Positions 26,331 through 35,519 of a DNA stretch of 49,151 nt are shown here, piece after piece. The notes under the pieces were generated by a model. It worked only from the letters and a program-made list of their open reading frames with translations, had not been told where the DNA came from and made no database searches. Source of the DNA: Serratia bockelmannii (GTDB lineage Bacteria > Pseudomonadota > Gammaproteobacteria > Enterobacterales > Enterobacteriaceae). Both the position numbers and the translations under genes were made by a program. Within the stretch, counting starts at the first letter, position 1. Each line of letters starts with the position of its first letter. Location of the stretch: assembly GCF_008011855.1 (NCBI RefSeq), contig NZ_VOUX01000027.1:1-49151 (forward strand). The letters are read 5' to 3'.

Positions 26331-27452
26331 ATGAAGTCAGGCCGCTATATAGGCGTCATGTCCGGCACCAGTCTGGACGGAATCGATGTGGTATTGGCCG
26401 CGATCGACGATCGCATGGTGGCGCAGCAGGCCAGCTATAGCCATCCGATGCCGATCGCGCTGAAAAAAGAGATCCTGGGGATGTGCCAGGGGCAGCAGAC
26501 CACGCTGGCCGCCGTCGGCCGATTGGACGCACAGCTGGGCACGCTGTTTGGCGAGGCGGTGCTTGGCCTGCTGAAGCAAACCGGCATCGACGCCGAGCAG
26601 ATCACCGCCATCGGTTGCCACGGCCAGACGGTGTGGCACGAACCGGAAGGCGACGCGCGTTTCTCGATGCAGCTCGGCGACAACAACCGCATCGCCGCGC
26701 TGACCAATATCACCACCGTCGGCGATTTCCGCCGGCGCGATATGGCCTACGGCGGGCAGGGCGCGCCGCTGGTGCCTGCGTTTCATCAGGCGCTGCTGGG
26801 GCATCCCGTCGAGCGGCGTATGGTGCTGAACGTCGGCGGCATTGCCAACCTTTCTCTGCTGTTGCCCGGTGCGCCGGTGCGCGGTTTCGATACCGGGCCG
26901 GGCAATATGCTGATGGATGCCTGGGTCTGGCGTCACCGTGCGCAACCTTACGATCAGGACGGCGGCTGGGCGATGCAGGGGCGAGTCTGCTTGCCGCTGT
27001 TGCAGCAAATGCTGGCGGACCCTTACTTTGCGCTACCGGCGCCGAAAAGCACCGGCCGAGAGTATTTCAATATCGCCTGGTTGGAGCGGCAGCTGGCCGG
27101 ATTGCCGGCGATTGCGCCGGTCGACGTGCAGGCCACGCTGACAGAGCTGACCGCCGTCAGCATCAGCGAACAGGTACAACTGGCCGGCGGGTGCGAGCGC
27201 CTGCTGGTCTGCGGTGGCGGAGCGCGCAACACGCTGCTGATGGCGCGCCTGTCGGCGCTGTTGCCGGGCACGGAGGTCGGGCTGACCGACGATTGCGGCG
27301 TCAGCGGAGACGACATGGAGGCGCTGGCCTTTGCCTGGCTGGCGTTTCGCACGCTGTCCGGCCAGGCCGGCAACCTGCCTTCGGTCACCGGCGCCAGCCG
27401 TGAAACGGTGCTGGGTGGGATTTATCCGGTTTTGCCGTTGAGGGGCCGTTAG
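26331..27452 (+). CDS. anmK: Anhydro-N-acetylmuramic acid kinase
   Basis: 373 residues (E. coli 369). It phosphorylates and opens 1,6-anhydroMurNAc from recycled peptidoglycan to MurNAc-6-phosphate in the cytosol. The ATP-binding [13 protein letters not shown] is at residues 9-21, with the sugar-binding [31 protein letters not shown] and [14 protein letters not shown], and a C-terminal [13 protein letters not shown] 26331 follows TTAGAGGATG; an upstream extension of 25 codons does not match the family. It heads the anmK-mliC-pdxH-tyrS run, as in E. coli. Confidence 0.95.
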   Translation: MKSGRYIGVMSGTSLDGIDVVLAAIDDRMVAQQASYSHPMPIALKKEILGMCQGQQTTLAAVGRLDAQLGTLFGEAVLGLLKQTGIDAEQITAIGCHGQTVWHEPEGDARFSMQLGDNNRIAALTNITTVGDFRRRDMAYGGQGAPLVPAFHQALLGHPVERRMVLNVGGIANLSLLLPGAPVRGFDTGPGNMLMDAWVWRHRAQPYDQDGGWAMQGRVCLPLLQQMLADPYFALPAPKSTGREYFNIAWLERQLAGLPAIAPVDVQATLTELTAVSISEQVQLAGGCERLLVCGGGARNTLLMARLSALLPGTEVGLTDDCGVSGDDMEALAFAWLAFRTLSGQAGNLPSVTGASRETVLGGIYPVLPLRGR

Positions 27453-27497
27453 CTCTGTTAGGATAACCTGTGAAGGATTTCTCTAAGGAGCAACAGC

Positions 27498-27800
27498 ATG
27501 AAAAAAGTCATTTTCGTCGCCGGCGCGCTGGCGTTGTCCGGCTGCAGCTACATCCTGCCGCAGAGCAGCCAGACGATGCACTACCAGTGCGGCACTACGC
27601 CGCTGACGGTGGCGCTCGACGGCAAGGCGAGCGAAGTCAGCCTGCTGATGGACGGCGAGCAGCTGCATCTTAAGCAGGTGCTGGCGCTGACCGGTGCCAA
27701 ATACAGCGACGGTAAATACACTTTTTGGTCGAAAGATCGTAACGCCTATCTTGAGCGCAACGGTAAGGTAGTCATGAGCGACTGCGTGTTGACGGAGTGA
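27498..27800 (+). CDS. mliC: Membrane-bound lysozyme inhibitor of C-type lysozyme MliC
   Basis: 100 residues. The lipobox is LSGC (Cys16). The mature MliC/YdhA domain has the first Cys in [10 protein letters not shown], the loop [18 protein letters not shown] that inserts into the lysozyme active site (conserved Ser and Lys), and the second Cys in MSDCVL. It protects the cell wall from host lysozyme at the outer membrane. CTAAGGAGC precedes ATG 27498. It lies 45 bp after anmK and is probably co-transcribed. Confidence 0.95.
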   Translation: MKKVIFVAGALALSGCSYILPQSSQTMHYQCGTTPLTVALDGKASEVSLLMDGEQLHLKQVLALTGAKYSDGKYTFWSKDRNAYLERNGKVVMSDCVLTE

Positions 27801-27888
27801 CGGTCACGGCGGCGTCGGAGCGATTGAGTTCCTGACGCCGCAGGCGCAGAATGTAACGACGGATTTTTTCAGTTGGTCGATAAACCAG

Positions 27889-28542
27889 ATGATTGAAAAG
27901 AATGAGTTTGATGTTGCGGACCTGCGCCGTGAATATACCCGAGGCGGCCTGCGCCGCAACGATCTGACCGCCAACCCGCTCGAACTGTTCGAACGCTGGT
28001 TGAAACAGGCCTGCGACGCGTGCCTGGCCGATCCTACCGCCATGTGCGTCGCTACCGTCGACGAACACGGCCAGCCGTATCAGCGCATCGTGCTGCTCAA
28101 GCATTTCGATGAGCAGGGGCTGGTGTTCTACACCAACCTCGGCAGCCGCAAGGCACAGCAGCTGGCGCAAAACCCGCATATCAGCCTGCTGTTTCCCTGG
28201 CACATGCTCGACCGTCAGGTGATTTTCCTGGGGCAGGTGGAGCGCCTGTCGACCCTCGACGTGCTGAAGTACTTCAACAGCCGGCCGAAGGACAGCCAGA
28301 TCGGCGCCTGGGTGTCGCAGCAGTCGTCGCGCATTTCCGCGCGCGGCGTGCTAGAAAGCAAATTCCTCGAGTTGAAGCAAAAGTTCCAGCAGGGCGAAGT
28401 GCCGTTGCCGAGTTTCTGGGGCGGATTCCGCGTGAAATTTGACTCCGTCGAGTTCTGGCAAGGCGGCGCCCATCGCCTGCATGACCGTTTCCTGTATCAG
28501 CGGGACGGGAATGACTGGAAAATTGACCGACTGGCACCTTGA
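27889..28542 (+). CDS. pdxH: Pyridoxine/pyridoxamine 5'-phosphate oxidase
   Basis: 217 residues (E. coli 218). This FMN enzyme oxidises PNP and PMP to pyridoxal phosphate, the last step of vitamin B6 synthesis and salvage. FMN and substrate motifs: [52 protein letters not shown] and the C-terminal [13 protein letters not shown] with WKIDRLAP. The ATG at 27889 has only a weak ribosome site. The PLP genes pdxH and pdxY flank tyrS, as in E. coli. Confidence 0.97.
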   Translation: MIEKNEFDVADLRREYTRGGLRRNDLTANPLELFERWLKQACDACLADPTAMCVATVDEHGQPYQRIVLLKHFDEQGLVFYTNLGSRKAQQLAQNPHISLLFPWHMLDRQVIFLGQVERLSTLDVLKYFNSRPKDSQIGAWVSQQSSRISARGVLESKFLELKQKFQQGEVPLPSFWGGFRVKFDSVEFWQGGAHRLHDRFLYQRDGNDWKIDRLAP

Positions 28543-28680
28543 AGACGTAAAATCCCCTCTAAGCGCTGGTGCTGACGCCGCCGGCGCTTTATTCTATGCG
28601 CTACCCTGAATTTTTATTTCGCCACTGGGCGAAAGGCCGTGTACCGGCAAAGGTGCATTCGTTTATACATGGAGTCATTG

Positions 28681-29955
28681 ATGGCAAGCAGCAACTTGAT
28701 TAAACAACTGCAAGAGCGGGGCCTCGTTGCCCAGGTTACGGATGAGGAAGCGTTAGCGGAGCGACTGGCGCAAGGGCCAATTGCACTGTATTGCGGTTTC
28801 GATCCGACCGCTGACAGCTTGCATTTGGGCCATCTGGTTCCTCTGTTGTGCCTGAAGCGCTTCCAGCTGGCCGGCCACAAGCCGGTAGCGCTGGTGGGCG
28901 GCGCCACTGGCCTCATCGGCGATCCGAGCTTCAAAGCGGCGGAGCGCAAGCTGAACACTACCGATACGGTGAACGAGTGGGTCGAGAAGATCCGCAAGCA
29001 GGTTTCTCCGTTCCTCGATTTCGACTGCGGCAGCAACAGCGCTATCGCGGCCAACAACTACGACTGGTTCGGCGGCATGAACGTGCTGACCTTCCTGCGT
29101 GACATCGGCAAGCACTTCTCCGTCAACCAGATGATCAACAAGGAAGCGGTCAAGCAGCGCCTGAATCGCGATGACTCCGGTATCTCCTTTACCGAGTTCT
29201 CCTATAACCTGCTGCAGGGCTTCGATTTCTCCGAGCTGTACAACCGCCACCAGGTGGAGCTGCAGATCGGCGGTTCCGATCAGTGGGGCAACATCACCTC
29301 GGGTATCGATCTGACCCGTCGCCAGCACCAGAAGCAGGTGTTCGGTCTGACCGTGCCGTTGATCACCAAAGCAGACGGCACCAAGTTCGGTAAAACCGAA
29401 GGCGGCGCGGTCTGGCTGGCGCCGGAAAAAACCAGCCCGTACAAGTTCTACCAGTTCTGGATCAACACCGCCGATGCCGACGTCTACCGCTTCCTGAAGT
29501 TCTTCACCTTCATGAGCCTGGAAGACATCAACGCGCTGGAAGAAGAAGACAAGAACAGCGGCAAGGCGCCGCGCGCCCAGTACGTGCTGGCGGAAGAAGT
29601 GACCGGCATGGTGCACGGTGCGGAAGGCCTGGCGGCCGCCAAGCGTATCACCCAGAGCCTGTTCTCCGGCGCGCTGCATGACATGACCGAAGCGGACTTC
29701 GCCCAGTTGGCGCAGGACGGTATGCCGACCATCAAACTTGATGGCGACGCCGATCTGCAGCAGGCGTTGGTGAATGCCGAACTGGTGCCGTCACGCGGCC
29801 AGGCGCGCACCATGATCGGTTCCAACGCGGTGACCATCAACGGTGAGAAACAGTCCGATGCCGAATACCGCTTCAGCGATTCAGATCGTCTGTTCGGCCG
29901 CTACACGCTGCTGCGTCGCGGCAAGAAACACTACTGCCTGGTGGATTGGCAGTAA
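28681..29955 (+). CDS. tyrS: Tyrosyl-tRNA synthetase
   Basis: 424 residues, as in E. coli. It is a class I synthetase. Tyrosine and ATP sites: [15 protein letters not shown] (HIGH variant), [21 protein letters not shown] and the KMSKS equivalent KFGKTEGG. The C-terminal S4-like RNA-binding domain (about residues 355-424) reads [23 protein letters not shown] 28681 follows TGGAGTC and matches the conserved [11 protein letters not shown]. It ends at a strong terminator before pdxY. Confidence 0.98.
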   Translation: MASSNLIKQLQERGLVAQVTDEEALAERLAQGPIALYCGFDPTADSLHLGHLVPLLCLKRFQLAGHKPVALVGGATGLIGDPSFKAAERKLNTTDTVNEWVEKIRKQVSPFLDFDCGSNSAIAANNYDWFGGMNVLTFLRDIGKHFSVNQMINKEAVKQRLNRDDSGISFTEFSYNLLQGFDFSELYNRHQVELQIGGSDQWGNITSGIDLTRRQHQKQVFGLTVPLITKADGTKFGKTEGGAVWLAPEKTSPYKFYQFWINTADADVYRFLKFFTFMSLEDINALEEEDKNSGKAPRAQYVLAEEVTGMVHGAEGLAAAKRITQSLFSGALHDMTEADFAQLAQDGMPTIKLDGDADLQQALVNAELVPSRGQARTMIGSNAVTINGEKQSDAEYRFSDSDRLFGRYTLLRRGKKHYCLVDWQ

Positions 29956-29970
29956 GCGAATAATGACGGT

Positions 29971-29998
29971 AAGGGGCCCTGGCGGCCCCTTTATTTTT
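29971..29998 (+). terminator. tyrS terminator
   Basis: AAGGGGCC, a 5-nt loop, GGCCCCTT, then ATTTTT. It lies in the 83-bp gap before pdxY. Confidence 0.85.
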
Positions 29999-30038
29999 GC
30001 GCAGCCGCCCGGCTGCCGTATTCAGAACGAGTCTGTCG

Positions 30039-30899
30039 ATGAAAAACATTCTTTCTATCCAGTCGCACGTGGTGTTTGGTCACGCCGGCAACAGTGCGGC
30101 TGAGTTTCCGATGCGCCGCATGGGCGTCAACGTCTGGCCGCTGAACACGGTGCAGTTCTCCAACCATACGCAATACGGTCAGTGGACCGGCTGCGTCATG
30201 CCGGCCAGCCATCTGACCGAAATCGCGCAGGGCATCGCCAATATCGATCAGCTGAAGCGCTGTGATGCGGTGTTGAGTGGCTATATCGGTTCGCCGGAGC
30301 AGGGCGACCATATTCTGGAGATCGTGCGTCAGGTTAAGCAGGCGAACCCGAATGCCTGGTATTTCTGCGATCCGGTGATGGGGCATCCGGAAAAGGGCTG
30401 CATCGTGGCGCCGGGCGTGGCCGAGTTTCACTGCCGCCAGGCGTTGCCGTGCAGCGACATGGTGGCGCCGAACCTGCTGGAGCTGGAAATGCTGAGCCAG
30501 ATGGCCGTCGCCGACGTGGCTGATGCGGTGCAGGCCGCCCGCGTGCTGATTGCCAAAGGGCCGCGGCTGGTGCTGGTCAAGCACCTGGCCCGCGCCGGCT
30601 ATCACGCCGACTGTTTCGAAATGCTGCTGGTGACAGCGGACGAGGCCTGGCACATCAGCCGGCCGCTGGTGGACTTCGGCGCGCGTCAGCCGGTCGGCGT
30701 CGGCGATTTGACCAGCGGTCTGCTGCTGGTGGATCTGCTGAAGGGCGAGGCGCTGGATAAAGCGCTGGAGCACGTGACCGCCGCCGTGTATGAGGTGATG
30801 CTGACGACTCAAGAGATGGGCGAATACGAGCTGCAGGTGGTGGCGGCGCAGGATCGGATCGTGCAGCCGCGTAGCGAATTCAAAGCGGTAAAACTGTAA
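30039..30899 (+). CDS. pdxY: Pyridoxal kinase 2
   Basis: 286 residues (E. coli 287). It is a ribokinase-fold enzyme that phosphorylates pyridoxal in the salvage pathway. [20 protein letters not shown] holds the substrate site. [16 protein letters not shown] and PNLLELEML follow, and the ATP and anion-hole motif is [12 protein letters not shown], whose Asp is the catalytic base. ATG 30039 was chosen over in-frame upstream codons that overlap the terminator region. Confidence 0.96.
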   Translation: MKNILSIQSHVVFGHAGNSAAEFPMRRMGVNVWPLNTVQFSNHTQYGQWTGCVMPASHLTEIAQGIANIDQLKRCDAVLSGYIGSPEQGDHILEIVRQVKQANPNAWYFCDPVMGHPEKGCIVAPGVAEFHCRQALPCSDMVAPNLLELEMLSQMAVADVADAVQAARVLIAKGPRLVLVKHLARAGYHADCFEMLLVTADEAWHISRPLVDFGARQPVGVGDLTSGLLLVDLLKGEALDKALEHVTAAVYEVMLTTQEMGEYELQVVAAQDRIVQPRSEFKAVKL

Positions 30900-30907
30900 G
30901 TGCAACG

Positions 30908-30932
30908 GGCCCCGGCGATAGCCACCGGGGCC
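30908..30932. terminator. Hairpin between convergent pdxY and gstA
   Basis: GGCCCCGG, a 9-nt loop, CCGGGGCC. The stem is perfect, but only short T runs follow on either strand. Confidence 0.6.
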
Positions 30933-30938
30933 GAGTGT

Positions 30939-31544
30939 TTACTTCAATCCTTCGGCGTTCAGCGCCGCGTCTACCGCCGGGCGCGCCGCAACGCGATCGA
31001 ACCAGGCCGCCAGATGGGCGTGCTTGCGCACGTCAAACTGAAGGGCGAATGCCCAGCGCAGCACGGTGAACAGGTAGGCGTCAGCCACGCTGAAACGGCT
31101 CCCCAACAGGAAGTGCTGCTTCGCCAGCACCGAATCCAGATAGCTGAACTGCTGCTCCAGCCTGGCGCGCGCGATGGTTTTGTATTCCTCGGGCGTCTTC
31201 GGGTTGAACAGCGGGCTGAACCCTTTGTGCAGTTCGGTGGCGATGTAGTTCAGCCATTCGATCGCGTGGTAGCGCGACAGGGTGCCCGCCGCCGGGATCA
31301 GGTTGCGGTCCGGCACGCGGTCCGCCAGGTATTGTACGATCGCCACGCCTTCGGTCAGCAGGCTGCCATCGTCCAGCAGCAGCGCCGGGACCTGTCCCTT
31401 GGGATTGATGGCAAGGTAATCGGCGCCGCTCTCGGTTTTCTTCTGCGCCAGATCGACCTTCTCCGCCGTGAAATCCAGCCCTGCCTCGCGCAGCACGATA
31501 TGCGGGGACAGCGAACAGGCGCCGGCTTTATAGAACAGTTTCAT
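30939..31544 (-). CDS. gstA: Glutathione S-transferase GstA
   Basis: 201 residues, the E. coli length. The thioredoxin-like N-terminal domain reads [16 protein letters not shown], with the catalytic Cys10 typical of beta-class enzymes. The glutathione-binding segment [23 protein letters not shown] follows, then the all-helical C-terminal domain with [13 protein letters not shown]. It conjugates or reduces electrophiles in the cytosol. In E. coli its neighbour is dtpA; here 11 kb of other genes lie between them. Confidence 0.95.
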   Translation of the reverse strand: MKLFYKAGACSLSPHIVLREAGLDFTAEKVDLAQKKTESGADYLAINPKGQVPALLLDDGSLLTEGVAIVQYLADRVPDRNLIPAAGTLSRYHAIEWLNYIATELHKGFSPLFNPKTPEEYKTIARARLEQQFSYLDSVLAKQHFLLGSRFSVADAYLFTVLRWAFALQFDVRKHAHLAAWFDRVAARPAVDAALNAEGLK

Positions 31545-31636
31545 CGGAAGCTCCTTGTTGATGACGAATGACGGGCATGCTTAACCTCTCATCGTAGTCC
31601 CATAGCGCCAAAATTACAGCGGCTTAGCTTACAAAT

Positions 31637-32521
31637 TTAACCGATGAGCGCCTCGGCTGTCTGCAGCTGCGCCAGCGTTGCGGCGATCTGCTGTTGCAGC
31701 GCCTGCGGCGCCACCTGCATGGGTGAACGTAACTCATTGGCGATCAGCCCCTGTTGGGCCAGTACCGTCTTGACCGGCGCCGGATTCGGGAAGCTGAACA
31801 TCTGGTGGATCATCGGCAGCAGCTCATAGAAGTTGCTGCGCGCAGCGGCCAGATCGCCGGTGGCGACTTGCTGTACCAGCTGGACGAAACGCTCCGGGTG
31901 AACATGCGCGGCGGCGGAAATGGCACCGGTGCCGCCGAGGCACAGCGTGGTGAGGATCAGATTGTCTTCCCCGGTCATCACATCGATTTCGCCGTCGGCG
32001 ATCAGCGCCATGGTAGCGTCAGGGTTGCCGCCGCAGTCCTTGATGGCGGTGATGCGCGGGTGACGTGCGAGCCGGCGCAGCGTGGCCAGCTCCATGGCGA
32101 TGCCGGTGCGCTGCGGAATGTTGTACAGGATCACCGGCACGGTGGAGGCGTCGGCCAACTGGGTGAAATAGTCGATCAGGCCGCATTGCGAAGGGCGGAT
32201 GTAGTAAGGCGCCGGGATCAGCACGCCGGCGATGTCGCGCAGCTGAATGGCTTGCTGCATCTGCAGCGTGGCGGCCATGTTATTGCCGGAAAGGCCCATC
32301 ACCACCTGATGGGCGGGCGCCACCTCCAGCACGGCGTCGAGCACCACCAGCTGTTCTTCCTTGCTCAGCGCGGCGGCTTCACCGGTAGAGCCGCAGACCA
32401 CCAGGCCGTCGATGCCGGCGTCGAGCAGGTGCCGCGCTAGGCGTTTAACCGCCGGCAGATCGACGGCATCTTGATTGAAAGGGGTAACCATCGCCACCCA
32501 AATACCCGAAAATGAGGCCAT
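31637..32521 (-). CDS. DapA paralogue, dihydrodipicolinate synthase/N-acetylneuraminate lyase family
   Basis: 294 residues, a TIM barrel. DapA catalytic residues are all present by position: Ser45-Thr46 (CGSTGEAA), Tyr107 (PYYIRPSQ), Tyr133 (ILYNIPQRTG), Arg138, and the Schiff-base Lys161 (ITAIKDCGG). Arg138 binds the aspartate-semialdehyde carboxylate, which favours 4-hydroxy-tetrahydrodipicolinate synthase activity in lysine biosynthesis. The canonical dapA of enterobacteria sits next to bamC, so this is probably a second copy with specialised regulation. ATG 32521 follows AGAAGGAA, part of which lies in a hairpin. A structured leader with a short ORF precedes it. Confidence 0.85.
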   Translation of the reverse strand: MASFSGIWVAMVTPFNQDAVDLPAVKRLARHLLDAGIDGLVVCGSTGEAAALSKEEQLVVLDAVLEVAPAHQVVMGLSGNNMAATLQMQQAIQLRDIAGVLIPAPYYIRPSQCGLIDYFTQLADASTVPVILYNIPQRTGIAMELATLRRLARHPRITAIKDCGGNPDATMALIADGEIDVMTGEDNLILTTLCLGGTGAISAAAHVHPERFVQLVQQVATGDLAAARSNFYELLPMIHQMFSFPNPAPVKTVLAQQGLIANELRSPMQVAPQALQQQIAATLAQLQTAEALIG

Positions 32522-32530
32522 AAAATATTC

Positions 32531-32624
32531 CTTCTGTGTGACCGACAGAGAAGCCAGATGAGAAAATTGAAGGCGGGGCGTTGCAGGCCATCCAGTCAGC
32601 TCATCTGACGGGACAGCGCGCCCC
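32531..32624 (-). promoter_or_regulatory. Structured, attenuator-like leader of the dapA paralogue
   Basis: On the minus-strand RNA three pairings are visible. GGGGCG (32619-32624) pairs with CGCCCC (32575-32580), enclosing GTCAG/CTGAC. GTCAGATGAG (32600-32609) can pair instead with CTCATCTGGC (32553-32562), which crosses the first pairing, so the two exclude each other. CTTCTCTGT (32545-32553) pairs with ACACAGAAG (32531-32539, one mismatch) and hides part of the ribosome site. No clear U-tract is seen, so control may be translational. Confidence 0.5.
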
Positions 32625-32626
32625 GG

Positions 32627-32722
32627 TCAAATGAGCGTCTGTTTCTTCGATTTAACCGCCGCCAAACCGCCAACGGACAACGCAGGTGTCATCAGAATAT
32701 CAGCGTTGCGTGGGTAGGCCAT
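32627..32722 (-). CDS. Candidate 31-residue leader peptide upstream of the dapA paralogue
   Basis: ATG 32722 to TGA 32627-32629. The product starts MAYPRNADILMTPALSVG and ends AVKSKKQTLI, with three Lys codons within four positions near the stop. GAGA is the only ribosome-site candidate. It ends just before the mutually exclusive stems of the leader, the layout of an amino-acid attenuation peptide. I recognise no family. It could also be chance. Confidence 0.4.
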   Translation of the reverse strand: MAYPRNADILMTPALSVGGLAAVKSKKQTLI

Positions 32723-32840
32723 GGCAGTCTCGTGAAAAGGGGAAGTGGGGTGATAATGAATATTCTTCATCAGGCTGTCAATTTACAACAGATTGATAAC
32801 ATTGTTATTCATGATTCATCAGCAGGGATGAGTTTGGCTA

Positions 32841-32868
32841 ATAAATAAAATCCCCGCCTCGGCGGGGA
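32841..32868 (-). terminator. Terminator of the DUF3811 gene
   Basis: On the minus strand TCCCCGCC, a 2-nt loop, GGCGGGGA, then TTTTATTTATT, 13 nt after the stop. Confidence 0.9.
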
Positions 32869-32881
32869 GGGTTTGACTGGC

Positions 32882-33145
32882 TCAGCGCGGCGGGCGGGAG
32901 CCGATAGTGGCGGACCAACTGAAGGTGTCGCCGCTTGGCCGGTAGCGGTTGGCTTTGCGTTCTGCACGCTCTGCCTTGGCGAGCTTTGCTCTGGCGGCCA
33001 TGATGCGCGCCACCACTTCATCCTTGACCTTGTGCTGTTCGGCGTTGGTCAGCGGCCGGCCGTGGCTTTTACGCGCTTTGTCCAGCTCGGTTTTGACTTC
33101 CCGTTGCTCGCTTTCCGTCATCTCTTTCAACGTCAACTTTTTCAT
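32882..33145 (-). CDS. DUF3811 family protein (YjbD-like)
   Basis: 87 residues, highly charged, mostly helical. The N-terminal LTLKEMTESEQREVKTELDKAR and the C-terminal DTFSWSA match the pattern of E. coli YjbD (90 residues). A central Lys/Ala/Arg-rich coiled-coil segment (about 40-68) could bind nucleic acid. ATG 33145 is used. In E. coli yjbD lies beside lysC; here its relative lies beside a dapA paralogue. Function is unknown. Confidence 0.82.
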   Translation of the reverse strand: MKKLTLKEMTESEQREVKTELDKARKSHGRPLTNAEQHKVKDEVVARIMAARAKLAKAERAERKANRYRPSGDTFSWSATIGSRPPR

Positions 33146-33240
33146 CTGTGCCGCCCGTTCGGTGAAGTTGGCTTTCAGTTTAACGGTGTTATGTGACCGA
33201 AAATGTTATGGGCATAACGAAAATGCCCCGTAGGCCGGCA

Positions 33241-33906
33241 TTACACCTCCTCCAGCAGATCATCGACAAAACGCCGCATGCGTTCGGTGCGAAGCTCGGC
33301 CATGTGCCGCCCGGCGGCAGTCTGGAAGCCGTCTTGCAGTTTGAACAGCTTGGTTTCGAAGTGATCCAGGCTGAAACGTTTGTCGTCGTATTGGCGATGT
33401 TCGGCCCGCGGGTCGGCGGCGTCGTACAGCGCACTGCGCATGCGGCCGCCGATATAGAAGCAGCGCGCCACGCCAATCAGGCCAATGGCGTCGAGACGAT
33501 CGGCGTCCTGCAGGATCTTTGCCTCCAGCGTTTGCGGGGGGATGCCAGCGGAAAAACTGTGCGCTTCAATGGCGTGGGCTACCGCCGCGATGTCCGCCGG
33601 CGCCCATTCCAGCCGGGTCAGCGTCAGCGTGGCTTGCTCCGCCGCCATGCGCGAGGCCAGATGGCGCTGCGGCGAGTTTTTTTCCACCGCCACGGCGTCA
33701 TGCAGCAGCACCGCCGCGCAGAGAATGCGCCGGTCGCCGCCTTCCAGCTTGCTGATGTGGCGGCAGTTCTTCCAGACTCGATGCAGGTGCGCCACGTCAT
33801 GCGAACCGTCGTCCGACTCGAGGGTGAGCGGCAACAGCGTTTGCGCCAGCGTTTGGTAGGGGGAAAACGGTTGTAACAACTCTTGCGTCAGCGAGGGTAA
33901 AGACAC
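33241..33906 (-). CDS. HD-domain phosphohydrolase (YedJ-like)
   Basis: 221 residues from GTG 33906, chosen because AGGAG lies 6 nt upstream; a TTG 10 codons earlier has no ribosome site. HD metal ligands: SHDVAHLHRVW (His), AAVLLHDAVAVEKNSPQRH (HD pair) and LQDADRLDAIGLIGVAR (Asp). The pattern HDVxHxxRVW ... HSFSAGI ... DDKRFSLDHFETKLFKL matches E. coli YedJ. It is predicted to hydrolyse phosphate esters or nucleotides with a bound divalent metal. Substrate is unknown. Confidence 0.85.
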   Translation of the reverse strand: MSLPSLTQELLQPFSPYQTLAQTLLPLTLESDDGSHDVAHLHRVWKNCRHISKLEGGDRRILCAAVLLHDAVAVEKNSPQRHLASRMAAEQATLTLTRLEWAPADIAAVAHAIEAHSFSAGIPPQTLEAKILQDADRLDAIGLIGVARCFYIGGRMRSALYDAADPRAEHRQYDDKRFSLDHFETKLFKLQDGFQTAAGRHMAELRTERMRRFVDDLLEEV

Positions 33907-34138
33907 GTTCAGCTCCTGTTGGGGAAAATCGGTCAATCAGCATAGCCGTGTCGGATGCCGGGAAAATGACAGAAAAATGGTTATTGTTTACTAAAGTGCA
34001 ACCCACTATTGTCATAACTGCGGTTTTTGCAGCGAAACTAGCAACCTAGAATAGCCGCATTCCGCCGTCTCCGCTTGGTGAGAGCCTGTGTCCGCGGGGA
34101 TGGCCGGAATATCCTCATCAGCCATTTGGAGAAGAGAC

Positions 34139-34531
34139 ATGCCAACCCCTCTTGAAATAGTGCGCGCAACCTATGAAGGCAGCTCCGAAGAAAACGGCCG
34201 CAATCTGCTGGCGGCGCTGGCCCCCGATGCAGAGTGGACCGAAGCCGCGGGTTTCCCTTACGCCGGTACCTATATCGGCCCGGAGAACATCATCAAGAAC
34301 GTGCATCAGCGCCTGGGCAGCGAATGGCAAGGTTACCGCGCCGACGTCGATCACTTTTACGATGCCGGCGACAACGTGATCGCTCAGGGTTTTTATCACG
34401 GCACTTACCGGGCCACCGGCAAATCCTTCAGCGCCTCCTTTGCGCATATTTATACGCTTCGCGCCGGAAAAATCGTGAAGTTCGTGCAGATCGTCGACAG
34501 CGCTAAAGTGCTGGAAGCAATGCAGCCTTAA
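34139..34531 (+). CDS. SnoaL-like (NTF2-fold) protein
   Basis: 130 residues. IVRATYEGSSEENGRNLLAALAPDAEWTEAAGFPYAGTYIG is the standard opening of the SnoaL/ketosteroid-isomerase-like cone fold, followed by DAGDNVIAQGFYHGTYRATGKSF and the AHIYTLRAGKIVKFVQIVD strand pair. ATG 34139 follows TTGGAGAAGAG. Such proteins bind or isomerise small hydrophobic molecules. No specific substrate is suggested. Its end overlaps the convergent membrane-protein gene by 4 bp. Confidence 0.82.
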   Translation: MPTPLEIVRATYEGSSEENGRNLLAALAPDAEWTEAAGFPYAGTYIGPENIIKNVHQRLGSEWQGYRADVDHFYDAGDNVIAQGFYHGTYRATGKSFSASFAHIYTLRAGKIVKFVQIVDSAKVLEAMQP

Positions 34532-34797
34532 TCGCCGCTGCGCTTGCCGAATTTGCGGTCGAACTCGCGCCGGTAACCCCGGGCCTTGTTGCGATCGCGG
34601 ATCCACAAATAGCCGCACACCAGCGCAACCGCTCCCGAGAAGGTGACGTTGCGCATATCCCGGTCATACCAAAACACCAACAGCGCATCTAGCGCCGCAA
34701 TCAGCGCGATCCATTTGTACATATGGGATTGGCGCCGCGTGGCGGCGTTGAGTCGTTTTAACTGTCTGGCTTCGTCCAACACCGGTTTTTGCTGCAT
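34528..34797 (-). CDS. Small inner-membrane protein of unknown function
   Basis: 89 residues. A charged N-terminus (KPVLDEARQLKRLNAATRRQ) is followed by two membrane helices (about 27-45 and 52-66) and a basic tail (RDRNKARGYRREFDRKFGKR). I recognise no family. Its stop overlaps the SnoaL-like gene by 4 bp, convergently. The codon composition matches its neighbours. Confidence 0.65.
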   Translation of the reverse strand: MQQKPVLDEARQLKRLNAATRRQSHMYKWIALIAALDALLVFWYDRDMRNVTFSGAVALVCGYLWIRDRNKARGYRREFDRKFGKRSGD

Positions 34798-35073
34798 AGC
34801 GTTTCGTTATCATCAGGCTGTTCACGCTAAATTAGCAGAATTTCCCTAACCGCCGCAAAGATTAACGCGTGGCGTTATGCGGTTTTCATCGCCCCTGGCG
34901 CGGCGCAGAAAATTTATGCGCGGGCGCTTGAATTAACCATCGGGCGTGATAGGTTATTTATTCGCTATTTTTGGTTTTTTATTCAAAACTCGCCGTGTCA
35001 TCAAGCTGCAGCACTGGGCGGTTAACGTGATGGGTTCGACGTATGCGGCGGTTAACTTCGGCAGGAGGATGTG

Positions 35074-35454
35074 ATGAACGATAAAACGGCACGCCCGCAG
35101 GATGTGGTTCAACAACAGCTTGACGCCTATAACGCCCGCGACATCGAGGCCTTTATGGCCTGCTGGGCGGACGACGCGCAGTATTACGAGCATCCCGACA
35201 CGCTGCTGGCCAGCGGCAAGGCGGCGATCCGTGAACGACATCTTGTGCGTTTCCAGGAGCCGAGTCTGTATGGCGAACGGATAAAACGCATGGCGGTGGG
35301 GAATATGGTGGTCGATCAGGAAGTGGTGACGCGCAACTTCCCGCAGGGGCGCGGCAAAATGGATGTCATCGCCATTTACGAAGTGGAACAGGGGCAGATC
35401 GCCAAAGCCTGGTTCAAGATCGGCCCCTGCATGCCGGATGAAGGTGCGCTCTAG
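35074..35454 (+). CDS. SnoaL-like/steroid isomerase-like (NTF2-fold) protein
   Basis: 126 residues. DVVQQQLDAYNARDIEAFMACWADDAQYYEHPDTLLASGKAAIRERH is the classic SnoaL_2 opening. The C-terminal strands VIAIYEVEQGQIAKAWFKIG complete the cone. ATG 35074 sits 5 nt after AGGAGG; the GTG one codon upstream is too close to the ribosome site. It is the second NTF2-fold gene within 1 kb but is not an obvious recent duplicate of the first. A terminator follows directly. Confidence 0.82.
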   Translation: MNDKTARPQDVVQQQLDAYNARDIEAFMACWADDAQYYEHPDTLLASGKAAIRERHLVRFQEPSLYGERIKRMAVGNMVVDQEVVTRNFPQGRGKMDVIAIYEVEQGQIAKAWFKIGPCMPDEGAL

Positions 35455-35460
35455 CCGCAA

Positions 35461-35491
35461 TGCCGCTCACTTAAGCCTGAGTGGCATTTTT
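35461..35491 (+). terminator. Terminator of the second SnoaL-like gene
   Basis: TGCCGCTCA, an 8-nt loop, TGAGTGGCA (one G-U pair), then TTTTT. Confidence 0.85.
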
Positions 35492-35519
35492 CTTATCCAG
35501 CCTCTGGGCGTTCTGTGCA

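Noticed and set aside
32522..32722. Lysine riboswitch ahead of the dapA paralogue
   Set aside because: The leader is too short and lacks the conserved multi-helix junction of the L-box.
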